A DNA stretch of 9,036 nt from CAZZBM01 sp964652255 (lineage in GTDB: Bacteria; Bdellovibrionota; Bacteriovoracia; Bacteriovoracales; CAZZBM01), in NCBI GenBank assembly GCA_964652255.1, contig CAZZBM010000004.1:1-9036 (forward strand). Reading direction: 5' to 3'. The notes beneath the pieces were generated by a model. The model made no database searches and was not told the DNA's origin. It was given only the letters and a program-made list of their open reading frames with translations. Position numbers and translations under genes: made by a program. Shown here piece after piece: positions 1-6,341 of the stretch. Position 1 is the first letter of the stretch, and each line of letters starts with the position of its first letter.

Positions 1-1088
1 AGTCTAGAATGAACTTCTACTTGTTTTTTTTCTAGATCTTTTGGACCTAAAACAACTCTCAAAGGAACTCCCTTAAGTTCATATTCAGTAAATTTCCAAC
101 CAGGACTTTTATTTTCATCTAAATCTAGATATGTTCTAATTCCCTTGTTTTGTAGTCTATGATTTAACTCCATTAAAGATCCTTCTAAAAGAGATTTAGA
201 ATCATCTTTGTAAATAGGAATCAAAACGATTTGAATAGGGGCTATTTCAGGAGGCATCACAAAACCCTTTTCATCTATATGAGTTGAAGTCAGAGCTCCA
301 ATAAGTCTCGTACTCACTCCCCAGCTAGTACAATAAGGATGTTTAAATAAGCCTTCTTGATCCTTATAAAGCACATCAAAAGCTTTCGAAAAAGATTGAC
401 CTAAAAAATGAGAAGTTCCTAATTGAAGAGCTTTCTTTTCGTAAGTTAAAGATTCTAAGGTCAAAGTATATTCAGCTCCAGCGAAGGTTTCATTAAAACT
501 CTTTGGACCAATTAAAGGTGATAGTGCTAATACTTTTTCACAAAGATCTTGATAAATATTGAGCATTGTTTGAACTTCTTCTTGAGCTTCTTCCTTTGTA
601 ACATGAGCAGTATGACCCTCTTGCCATAAAAATTCACTTGTTCTTAAAAAAAGTCTAGGTCTCATTTCAGCTCTAAAAACATTACACCATTGATTATATT
701 TTAGAGGAAGATCTCTATAAGACTGAATCCAGTTTTTATAGGTAGACCAAATAATAGTTTCTGAAGTAGGTCTAAGAATATAAGGCTCTTCCAAGATTGA
801 ATCTGGGTCTAACTTAATAGTACTATCTTCACTCTTTAAACGAGTGTGAGTGACAACAAAACATTCCTTAGCAAATCCACTCACATGATTAGCTTCTTTT
901 TGAAAAAAACTTTGTGGAATGAGGCTAGGAAAAGAAAGATTTTGATGTCCAGTTTCAGTAAATCTTTTGTTAAGATACTTTTGAATAGATTCCCACAAGG
1001 AATACCCGTAAGGCTTAATTACCATAGAACCTTTTGTAGGTCCATAATCTACAAAACCAGCTTTGAGCAATAAATCAATATAATCCAT
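1..1088 (-). CDS. proS: Prolyl-tRNA synthetase, type 3 (archaeal/eukaryotic-like), 3' end cut off by window edge
   Basis: This enzyme charges tRNA-Pro with proline in the cytoplasm. I read 362 codons from ATG at 1088 to the left edge. The N-terminal region reads VDYGPTKGSMVIKPYGYSLW, followed by RPTSETIIW (substrate-pocket RPTSE), class II motif 2 as FRAEMRPRLFLRTSEFLWQ then EGHTAH, and the motif-3 neighbourhood TSWGVSTRLIGA. The visible end is the start of the anticodon-binding domain (APIQIVLIPIY). RTSEFLWQEGHTAH and SWGxSTR are hallmarks of the archaeal/eukaryotic type, which lacks the editing insertion of the usual bacterial ProRS. The start is fixed by an in-frame TAG seven codons upstream with no other ATG between, so the N-terminus is slightly shorter than in many relatives. 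No Shine-Dalgarno is present; a promoter ends six bases before ATG. The C-terminal domain lies outside the window. Confidence 0.96.
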   Translation of the reverse strand, partial: MDYIDLLLKAGFVDYGPTKGSMVIKPYGYSLWESIQKYLNKRFTETGHQNLSFPSLIPQSFFQKEANHVSGFAKECFVVTHTRLKSEDSTIKLDPDSILEEPYILRPTSETIIWSTYKNWIQSYRDLPLKYNQWCNVFRAEMRPRLFLRTSEFLWQEGHTAHVTKEEAQEEVQTMLNIYQDLCEKVLALSPLIGPKSFNETFAGAEYTLTLESLTYEKKALQLGTSHFLGQSFSKAFDVLYKDQEGLFKHPYCTSWGVSTRLIGALTSTHIDEKGFVMPPEIAPIQIVLIPIYKDDSKSLLEGSLMELNHRLQNKGIRTYLDLDENKSPGWKFTEYELKGVPLRVVLGPKDLEKKQVEVHSR

Positions 1089-1094
1089 AAAAGC

Positions 1095-1123
1095 TTTGTA
1101 GCATAGCTAGATTTTGATTTCAA
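1095..1123 (-). promoter_or_regulatory. proS promoter (sigma70-like, leaderless spacing)
   Basis: On the minus strand there is a -35 TTGAAA (1118-1123), a 17-bp spacer and a -10 TACAAA (1095-1100). TG lies one base before the -10, giving an extended -10 (TGCTACAAA). Only six bases (GCTTTT) separate the -10 from the proS ATG, so transcription would begin at or next to the start codon. Confidence 0.6.
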
Positions 1124-1170
1124 ATTTTAACTCAGCTTCATTAAGATTTTTCTCAAAACATCTTCTATCT

Positions 1171-1186
1171 CTTAACAGATGTTAAG
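1171..1186. promoter_or_regulatory. Short perfect inverted repeat between lipoprotein gene and proS
   Basis: CTTAACA-GA-TGTTAAG forms perfect 7-bp arms around a 2-base centre. It lies about 50 bp upstream of the proS -35 and 34 bp beyond the stop of the upstream lipoprotein gene. No T run follows it on the minus strand, so an operator is as plausible as a terminator. The rest of 1089-1220 shows no gene. Confidence 0.3.
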
Positions 1187-1220
1187 CAGTTTAAATCAAT
1201 TAAAATTATCATTTTATAGC

Positions 1221-1967
1221 TTAGTTTCGTTTAAAAACTAATTTAAAAATTTCTTCAGTTTTATTAAAATTTGTTATAAATGTTTTTATTTCATCCTTAT
1301 TAAGATTCTCACTAATAAAATATAAAAAATCATCAGAATCATTCATGAATATAGTATTTATAATAGATTGCATAATTTTAGCTTGATCCTTATATTCTAT
1401 TTCTATTCCTTCTTGAATAATAATTGCATTTAAAAATAATTCATATGCATTTTTTTTGTCTGAAACATTAGTGTATTCAAAAACAAAAGGTTTTCTAATA
1501 CTTCCAATACTATTTAGAAAAGAATCTCTTTTACTTTCATCACTAAAAAAAATTATTAATGAATTCATATTATGAATAAGTTCAAAAATTATACTATCAT
1601 AATTTGGTTGTTCAATAAAAATACTTTTAGCTTGCTTAATAATTTTTTTTAACGTAGAATTCGCTTGGTTCAAATTCATCTCAAGTCTATATAAAAATCT
1701 ATCAAAAACATTATCTGAATCAGGCGATACACCAGTAGATCTAACTATAGGAATAGCACTTGTATCGAAGATATCTATTGATCTCATACTAGGAATAGTA
1801 CTATCATTAGCTAATTGATCTTTATTATTACTTGTTAACAAATCAGAATTTTCTTCTCTGGTTACTGTAGATGTTGAAAATAAATCTAAAGAATCTGAAG
1901 ATAAGTCTGATTTAGAACCCTTATCACAAGATATAAATAAAAAAAAATAAAATATAAACACAAACAT
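1221..1967 (-). CDS. Putative lipoprotein, Ser/Asp-rich N-terminus, unknown function
   Basis: A 248-aa protein of no recognised family. Residues 1-13 are an almost purely hydrophobic signal (MFVFIFYFFLFIS) followed by Cys14. FIS-C is an acceptable though relaxed lipobox, so lipidation and membrane anchoring are inferred. The n-region has no Lys or Arg, which is unusual. Residues 15-55 are a low-complexity linker rich in Ser, Asp, Asn and Thr. Residues 56-77 hold two related segments 14 residues apart (STIPSMRS and SAIPIVRS). From about residue 87 the protein looks mainly helical and ends in a Lys/Glu-rich tail. An in-frame TAG lies 11 codons before ATG, so that ATG is the first possible start. 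No Shine-Dalgarno is visible. A T-rich terminator-like hairpin lies upstream, so it is probably transcribed alone. The alternative is a secreted non-lipidated protein. Confidence 0.7.
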   Translation of the reverse strand: MFVFIFYFFLFISCDKGSKSDLSSDSLDLFSTSTVTREENSDLLTSNNKDQLANDSTIPSMRSIDIFDTSAIPIVRSTGVSPDSDNVFDRFLYRLEMNLNQANSTLKKIIKQAKSIFIEQPNYDSIIFELIHNMNSLIIFFSDESKRDSFLNSIGSIRKPFVFEYTNVSDKKNAYELFLNAIIIQEGIEIEYKDQAKIMQSIINTIFMNDSDDFLYFISENLNKDEIKTFITNFNKTEEIFKLVFKRN

Positions 1968-1999
1968 AATTTCATATTCGGATTTTCTGAAAAAAAACT

Positions 2000-2028
2000 A
2001 AAAAATCTCTTTTTAAAAAGGATTTTTT
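2000..2028 (-). terminator. Probable rho-independent terminator downstream of the recombinase-like gene
   Basis: The arms AAAAAATC and GATTTTTT flank an inner CTTTTTAAAAAG palindrome, making a nearly continuous hairpin with one bulged base. On the minus strand it is followed by T tracts (TTTTTTAGTTTTTTTT). It is 34 bp beyond the stop codon at 2062 and before the lipoprotein gene. The stem is very AT-rich, so its stability is modest. Confidence 0.45.
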
Positions 2029-2061
2029 GATATAAACAAACATTATGCTAAAGACAAAAAC

Positions 2062-2703
2062 TTATCTCTTTAAATCATAAACTCTTTTAACAAGAGTCCC
2101 ATATTTTAAAGGCTTATTGTTCTGAGAAAAAATATAATCTTCACTTTCTTGTAATAGATTTTCTATATCATCAGGAAGATCTATTAAATACTTTTTATAT
2201 TTAAAAACCTTTTGATCAATAATAAAATCATTTTTTTTTAAATAGAGAAGATCTTTTAAACTCACCTTATTTTTTACAAAAAAAGCTAAAAGTTTTTTAT
2301 CTTTTTTATCATAATTTTTTTCTAGAATCTCTATTTTAAGGTCTTTTTTAGGAAAAGGATGATAATTTTTCATCAATACATAGAAAGAATAAAACTGAGG
2401 GTGTTCTTCACTTATTTTTAAAAAAATTTTTTTCAGACAATGAAAACTTAATCTTAATTCAGTTTTAGAAAGCATCTGAAACCAATGTTTTTTAAACAAT
2501 ACTCTCAATAAAGGTCTTTTTAAGGGTTTATTTTCAAAATAAGCTCTTAATTCAATCAAAGTGAGCTCATTAATATAATAATAATCAATAAAATCAATAA
2601 AGGATCTTAAAAAAAACTGGTCCTCACTCTGATTTAAAAGCTTTTTTTTTAAAACTTTTTTTAAAAAATTCACTTTTTTTAATATAGTAAACTTTAAAGA
2701 CAA
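2062..2703 (-). CDS. Hypothetical protein resembling a truncated, catalytically inactive tyrosine recombinase
   Basis: A 213-aa, very Lys-rich protein from a TTG start (2703); GTG at 2673 would give 203 aa. TATATT lies 7 bases before the GTG, so the GTG may be the true start. Residues 137-163 (LLAFFVKNKVSLKDLLYLKK, then NDFIID) align well by eye with the box-I region of XerC/D-type integrases (GLRxSELLxLxxxDI), but the catalytic Arg falls on Ser. The segment after it (YLIDLPDDIENLL, then YIFSQNNKPLKYGTLVKRV) matches the usual 'R-VPLP--L--LL ... LF----G-PL----' spacing. The protein then stops just where the HxLRH and catalytic Tyr boxes should begin. Residues 33-110 could be the helical core-binding domain. 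It lies 62 bp downstream of mnmD. This assignment is inference; it may be an unrelated helical protein. Confidence 0.6.
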   Translation of the reverse strand: MSLKFTILKKVNFLKKVLKKKLLNQSEDQFFLRSFIDFIDYYYINELTLIELRAYFENKPLKRPLLRVLFKKHWFQMLSKTELRLSFHCLKKIFLKISEEHPQFYSFYVLMKNYHPFPKKDLKIEILEKNYDKKDKKLLAFFVKNKVSLKDLLYLKKNDFIIDQKVFKYKKYLIDLPDDIENLLQESEDYIFSQNNKPLKYGTLVKRVYDLKR

Positions 2704-2721
2704 AATCTATTTTTTTTAATT

Positions 2722-2745
2722 AATTTATTTCATGAAAAATAAATT
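2722..2745. other. AT-only inverted repeat between mnmD and the recombinase-like gene
   Basis: AATTTATTT and AAATAAATT are perfect 9-bp arms around the loop CATGAA. It lies in the 62-bp gap after the mnmD stop. On the minus strand it is followed by A's rather than T's, so it is not a standard terminator, and an AT-only palindrome in this base composition may be fortuitous. Confidence 0.25.
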
Positions 2746-2765
2746 TATATACAAAATTAACTTTT

Positions 2766-3389
2766 TTAAAAAGAAAGAATATGACTTAATTCTTGTCTTA
2801 TCTTATTATTATCTCTTTCTTGAGAATAAGCTCTTAAGGAATATTTTTTAGGATATAAACCTGGTGCTCTCTCTATAAACCAACCAGCTTCTATAAAACT
2901 TTTTAAAACCCTAGGAGCTGTACAGTAAGTAGAAAGAATAGTTTCAGAATGAGTGAGCTTTAAAAGATTTTTCAAAAAAGATACAGACCATAATTTTATC
3001 TCTTTTTTAGTAGAAAAAGCATCATGAATAATAATATCAAAAGACTCTTCTATGGTTTGAATTAACTTTTCAGCATCACCCCATAAAACCTTCAACTGAT
3101 CATTAGGATTAATAAATTCTTTAAAATCTTCATTCTTTTCTAATCCTAGATAAGTAAAATTCTTAATTCCAGTTTCTTGAAAATAAGAATAATTAATTCC
3201 TGCCCCAAAACCTATTTCTAGAATCTTGACAGGCTTTTTTGAAGCTAAAGATAAAAAATTTGTTCCCTTGATAAAATACTCATAAGTTTCTTGTTTTGAA
3301 CTTGTTAAATTATGTGAAAGCTCTTCATATTCATAAGAATAAAAAGCAGGAGACCCATCCTGGGTCTTTCTCCATTCAAAACTTTTCAT
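2766..3389 (-). CDS. mnmD: tRNA 5-aminomethyl-2-thiouridine methyltransferase (MnmD/MnmC1-like)
   Basis: A 207-aa stand-alone SAM-dependent methyltransferase of the DUF752/MnmC1 family, which completes the mnm5(s2)U wobble base of certain tRNAs. The N-terminal signature DGSPAFYSYEYEEL (residues 11-24) matches the family's 'DGSxTLxS...YHS'. The SAM-binding loop is LEIGFGAGINYSYF (57-70), with an acidic residue at the end of the next strand (GLE, 84). HDAFS plus LW (122-134) corresponds to the family's DAFSP...LW. STYCTAPRVLKSFIEAGWFI followed by ERAPGLYPKK (153-182) matches the C-terminal signature. The FAD-dependent oxidase domain of MnmC is absent, as in MnmD proteins. Its ATG overlaps the lysS stop (ATGA), so it is translationally coupled to lysS and shares its promoter. 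Both genes act on tRNA. Confidence 0.88.
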   Translation of the reverse strand: MKSFEWRKTQDGSPAFYSYEYEELSHNLTSSKQETYEYFIKGTNFLSLASKKPVKILEIGFGAGINYSYFQETGIKNFTYLGLEKNEDFKEFINPNDQLKVLWGDAEKLIQTIEESFDIIIHDAFSTKKEIKLWSVSFLKNLLKLTHSETILSTYCTAPRVLKSFIEAGWFIERAPGLYPKKYSLRAYSQERDNNKIRQELSHILSF

Positions 3390-4861
3390 AAAGCTGCATT
3401 AATAAGATTTTGAACCTTTTCTGGACCAATCTCTAAGATAAAATGAGCTAGTTTAGGTCCATGGTCCTTATCAATAAGAAGAAGATAGATCTCTTGAAAA
3501 GTTGCCTTTGGATCTAAGTTAAACTCATGAATTAAAGCATAAAGATCTTCATGTAACTCTTTATCTTCTTTAAATTCCTTATTTAAAAGAATTAATAGTT
3601 TTTTATAAAAATCTTGATGATGATTAATTTTTCTATTTTGCTCTTCTTTTAACTGAAATAAAAATTCTTCAGGTGCGTAGTGATTCAACCAATAAACAGC
3701 CTTAAAAAATCTTTCTTGAATGTCTTCTTGATATTTTTTCTTAATTTCTTCATAATTTTTATTATGAATTTGTAAAATATTACAAAAGTGTCTAAAAGCT
3801 GGTTCTTTTTTAGATTGAAAATCAATTAAAAATTTTATCTCCTCACTCAAATCATCTTCTTTTTCTTTAAATCTATCATAAGCATCATAAGTCTTAATCA
3901 CATCTAAATCAAAAGAAATAGCAAAATCAACATTAGGTTTATAACTAGCAAAAATCCAAAAAATAATTTCACGAGGATAAATTTCTAAAACATCTTTTAA
4001 CCTCACTAAATTCCCTTTAGAAGAGCTCATCTTCCCACCCAGCCCCTTATAAGAGACAAAATCATACTGAAGATAAGTTGGAGGTTCATAATTAAAAACT
4101 TCTTTGGCAATAAGTTTAGCAGTCGTTGAACTTCCCCCATCACTAGAGTGATCCTTTCCTGCAGCTTCAAAATCGACCTTTTCATATCTCCATCTCATTG
4201 GCCAATCAATTCTCCATGGAAGTTTTAATTGATGACTGTTTAAGACATCTAGAGCTTCTTTATGAGAACAATGACATTGATAAAACAATTCCCCTTGAGA
4301 ATAAGTCATTTTTTCCATTTTATCTTTAAAACATCTGGAACAATAACAAGCCACAGGAAGCCAATCTTGATTTAGAGGCTCTGTTCTATACTGATTAAGA
4401 ATAGCTATAATTTGATCTTTTTTTTCTAAAACTTCTAAAATATCTTTATTATAGTCTCCACTTTGATATTTTTTAGTTTGAGAGATAAATTCAACTTCAA
4501 TTCCTACTTCAGCTAATTCTTTTTCAAAGTTCTTTTTAAAAAAATCAGCATAAGAATGCTCTTTTTCAAAAGGATCTGGAATACGCGAAATAGGTTGATA
4601 AAGGTATTGTTCAAAATTTTTATTCTCTAAACCGGCTGGAACTTTTCTGAAGGTATCATAATCATCCCAACTAAAAATGAGTCTTACTTTTTTTCCCATT
4701 TTTTTTAATGCTTTAGCAATAAAATAACCAGTAATGACTTCTCTAAAATTACCAAAATGAATGAAACCACTTGGTGTAATACCCGTAGCAATTGTATATT
4801 CATTTTTATCACCCTTTTCTTGAATGATTTTTTTCGCTGTAAAGAAAGCCCAATGTGTCAT
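3386..4861 (-). CDS. lysS: Class I lysyl-tRNA synthetase
   Basis: A 491-aa class I enzyme charging tRNA-Lys, structurally unrelated to the common class II LysRS. The N-terminus MTHWAF fits the family's typical M-HWA start. The HIGH-type signature is GITPSGFIHFGNFRE (27-41, HFGN at 35-38). A Cys-rich putative metal site lies at 172-177 (CYCSRC) and 196-198 (CHC). WRIDWPMRW with GKDHSSDGGS (216-244) is diagnostic of class I LysRS. The KMSKS loop is KMSSSKGN (277-284). A long helical C-terminal anticodon-binding region follows, and the length is normal. The gene is divergent from the HAD gene, and its stop overlaps the mnmD start by 4 bp. There is no Shine-Dalgarno: a TTGACA promoter ends eight bases before ATG, and a 23-bp palindrome covers the -10 and the start codon, suggesting local regulation. 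Confidence 0.96.
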   Translation of the reverse strand: MTHWAFFTAKKIIQEKGDKNEYTIATGITPSGFIHFGNFREVITGYFIAKALKKMGKKVRLIFSWDDYDTFRKVPAGLENKNFEQYLYQPISRIPDPFEKEHSYADFFKKNFEKELAEVGIEVEFISQTKKYQSGDYNKDILEVLEKKDQIIAILNQYRTEPLNQDWLPVACYCSRCFKDKMEKMTYSQGELFYQCHCSHKEALDVLNSHQLKLPWRIDWPMRWRYEKVDFEAAGKDHSSDGGSSTTAKLIAKEVFNYEPPTYLQYDFVSYKGLGGKMSSSKGNLVRLKDVLEIYPREIIFWIFASYKPNVDFAISFDLDVIKTYDAYDRFKEKEDDLSEEIKFLIDFQSKKEPAFRHFCNILQIHNKNYEEIKKKYQEDIQERFFKAVYWLNHYAPEEFLFQLKEEQNRKINHHQDFYKKLLILLNKEFKEDKELHEDLYALIHEFNLDPKATFQEIYLLLIDKDHGPKLAHFILEIGPEKVQNLINAAL

Positions 4862-4878
4862 AAAAGACTTTTATGACA
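4856..4878. promoter_or_regulatory. 23-bp perfect palindrome over lysS -10 box and start codon
   Basis: The arms TGTCATAAAAG (4856-4866) and CTTTTATGACA (4868-4878) are perfect reverse complements around a single base at 4867. It covers the lysS ATG (4859-4861) and the predicted -10 (4870-4875). A third copy of TGTCA, at 4892-4896, is part of the lysS -35. It could be a repressor operator or, in RNA starting upstream, a hairpin hiding the start codon. Confidence 0.55.
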
Positions 4879-4897
4879 AAGAGAAAAGTTATGTCAA
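4870..4897 (-). promoter_or_regulatory. lysS-mnmD promoter (leaderless spacing)
   Basis: On the minus strand a consensus -35 TTGACA (4892-4897), a 16-bp spacer and the -10-like CATAAA (4870-4875, 4 of 6 matches) precede the lysS ATG by eight bases (AGTCTTTT). No ribosome binding site fits between. The -10 lies inside the palindrome at 4856-4878. Confidence 0.55.
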
Positions 4898-4923
4898 TTT
4901 AAAGAATTTTTTTTAAAAAAGGA

Positions 4924-4929
4924 TATAAT
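4924..4929 (+). promoter_or_regulatory. Perfect -10 box (TATAAT) for the HAD gene
   Basis: TATAAT ends eight bases before the ATG at 4938, so the expected transcription start is at or within a couple of bases of the start codon. No good -35 is visible at 16-18 bp. The GGA at 4921-4923 is too far from ATG to be a normal Shine-Dalgarno and would lie upstream of the transcript. Confidence 0.5.
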
Positions 4930-4937
4930 GAAAACCT

Positions 4938-5705
4938 ATGACAAAACTTTTTGAAAATATTCATACTGTTGCTTTTGACTTAGATGGAACTCTTTTCAGA
5001 TATGATCCTTATCCTATGGAAAAAGAAGCTTTTATTTATGCTAAGAATCATTTAATCACTTATTATCAATATCCTCTTCAAGGATCTACCTTTAAACTCA
5101 TTGAACCCTTAGGTCTTTCTTTTGATCTTCAAAATAGAAAATTATTTTATTCTCAAGATCATTTGCCCTTTACCTATAAAAATATATTTGAATATTCTAT
5201 TCAGTGTCTTTTATCTTATCTGATTCATTTTGAACCTCTTAATCCTCAACTTTTAAGTGATTGTGTCGATTTGTTTCATCGACAAGGTCTTTTTATTAAT
5301 TTTGTCAAAGAACATAAAAAAACTCTCATTAAAAATTATCATGAAATTCCTTCTTTATTAAAAGATCTTAAAGAAAAAAATAAAAAAATCATCTTAATCA
5401 CCAATAGTTTACCTATTTTTCTTCCTCAAATTCATCCTGAGATTATTCCTCTTTTTGATCAAATTATTTATAAAGCTAAAAAACCTTCTTTTTTTCATCA
5501 AAACTCTCTTCATTTAAAATTAGAACATTGTCTTTTTATAGGTGATTCAGCTGATGCTGATATTATTCCAGCAAAAAAAGCTGGTTGGAAAACACTTTTT
5601 ACTAATCATTATCCTCTTCATCCTAAAACCTATGCTTATCAAGAAATCATAACTAACTCTGATTTAATAATAGATCATGTGGAAAACTTATTAGATTTTT
5701 TTTAA
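4938..5705 (+). CDS. HAD-superfamily hydrolase (phosphatase-like, subfamily I)
   Basis: A 255-aa cytoplasmic haloacid-dehalogenase-type hydrolase. Motif I is FDLDGTL (13-19), with Asp14 as nucleophile and Asp16 as acid/base. Motif II is ILITNS (152-157, Thr155), the motif III lysine is likely in KAKKP (179-183), and motif IV is GDSADADIIPAKKAGW (202-217), with Asp203 and Asp207 as Mg ligands. All catalytic residues are present. A long helical cap between motifs I and II (about 25-145) fits the C1-cap group that includes phosphoglycolate phosphatase, beta-phosphoglucomutase and nucleotidases, so the substrate cannot be named. ATG at 4938 is chosen because the ATG at 4928 is out of frame and soon stops. 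It is divergent from lysS and convergent with the lipoprotein gene ending at 5756; the 50-bp gap shows no convincing terminator. Confidence 0.88.
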   Translation: MTKLFENIHTVAFDLDGTLFRYDPYPMEKEAFIYAKNHLITYYQYPLQGSTFKLIEPLGLSFDLQNRKLFYSQDHLPFTYKNIFEYSIQCLLSYLIHFEPLNPQLLSDCVDLFHRQGLFINFVKEHKKTLIKNYHEIPSLLKDLKEKNKKIILITNSLPIFLPQIHPEIIPLFDQIIYKAKKPSFFHQNSLHLKLEHCLFIGDSADADIIPAKKAGWKTLFTNHYPLHPKTYAYQEIITNSDLIIDHVENLLDFF

Positions 5706-5755
5706 AATAGTTCTTTCTTTTAATTTAAAAATAAAACTCAATTCTCTATAAATTT

Positions 5756-6250
5756 TTATTTAAATTTATCAATATCTTCTTCAGTAATAATTTTGAATCT
5801 TTTATTTGAATTATTTTTTTTATATTCATCAATGGTGTTATCTATCCGTGTTAAATCAATCTTTCCGTACAATAAAGAATCTGAAAGATCAGTTAATTGA
5901 TTATGAAAGATCCCCTTTTCGAATATATAAATTTTTGATCTTAACTCTATTAACAAGGAGATATTTAAAAGTCTTTCTCTTGTAAGGGCTCTTATCTCAC
6001 TATTATTTGATATCAATCTTTCTTTATCCTTTTCAGACATCAACACATAGATCGTAGTAGTGTTTTTTTTCAGCATATTTATATAGGCTGCATCTTTAGC
6101 AAGAATTTTTATAAAAGTATCAGTTTCAATTAAAACTTCTTCTTTCTGAAAAGGTGAATGAGGTTTATTATCGAAGATATTACTAATATTTCTATCCATA
6201 GAAACACAAGACGACAATAAAAAAGTTAAAACTAATAATTTTGATTGCAT
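5756..6250 (-). CDS. Small putative lipoprotein of a 'CVS' family (member A)
   Basis: A 164-aa protein without a recognised domain. Its signal peptide MQSKLLVLTFLLSS is followed by Cys15 in a lipobox (LSS-C), so membrane anchoring by lipidation is inferred. The mature start CVSMDR resembles two other small proteins here, CVSQER (7705-8265) and CVSEQSR (right edge). Against the 7705-8265 protein it also shares an internal IYV stretch (67-69) followed by a charged helix, and a similar C-terminus: ITEEDIDKFK here, VTEQDFELRGNFK there. I infer divergent paralogs. The body is highly charged and probably helical. Upstream lies a T16 tract within a promoter-like arrangement ending six bases before ATG, with no Shine-Dalgarno. 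It is downstream of mdh on the same strand, but the 91-bp gap with the T tract suggests its own promoter. Confidence 0.72.
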   Translation of the reverse strand: MQSKLLVLTFLLSSCVSMDRNISNIFDNKPHSPFQKEEVLIETDTFIKILAKDAAYINMLKKNTTTIYVLMSEKDKERLISNNSEIRALTRERLLNISLLIELRSKIYIFEKGIFHNQLTDLSDSLLYGKIDLTRIDNTIDEYKKNNSNKRFKIITEEDIDKFK

Positions 6251-6256
6251 ATGAAC

Positions 6257-6284
6257 AGTCTAAAGAAAAAAAAAAAAAAAACAA
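6257..6284 (-). promoter_or_regulatory. Candidate promoter with homopolymer spacer for the lipoprotein gene at 5756-6250
   Basis: On the minus strand TTGTTT (6279-6284), a 16-bp spacer made of T13 plus CTT, and the weak -10 TAGACT (6257-6262, 4 of 6 matches) are followed by six bases and ATG. Slippage in the tract would change the -35/-10 distance directly. Confidence 0.4.
6266..6281. repeat. A16/T16 homopolymer tract
   Basis: Sixteen uninterrupted A's on the plus strand, the longest homopolymer in the window, located 16 bp upstream of the lipoprotein start codon. Tracts this long are prone to polymerase slippage, so its length may also vary between reads. Confidence 0.9.
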
Positions 6285-6341
6285 GTTATTTTTTTAAAAA
6301 TTTATTTCTCAATGCTAAATTTTTTTATGCCTAAAAAAAAC

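Noticed and set aside
846..1073. Plus-strand open frame of 75 codons
   Set aside because: It lies wholly antisense inside proS, where all the conserved synthetase motifs are read on the minus strand.
1221..1241. Inverted repeat TTAGTTT/AAACTAA at the end of the first lipoprotein gene as a terminator
   Set aside because: The stem is short and AT-rich, lies inside the coding end and has no T run after it on the minus strand.
2722..2745. AT-only hairpin after mnmD as a rho-independent terminator
   Set aside because: The minus strand has A's rather than T's after the stem, and 9-bp AT palindromes are expected by chance here.
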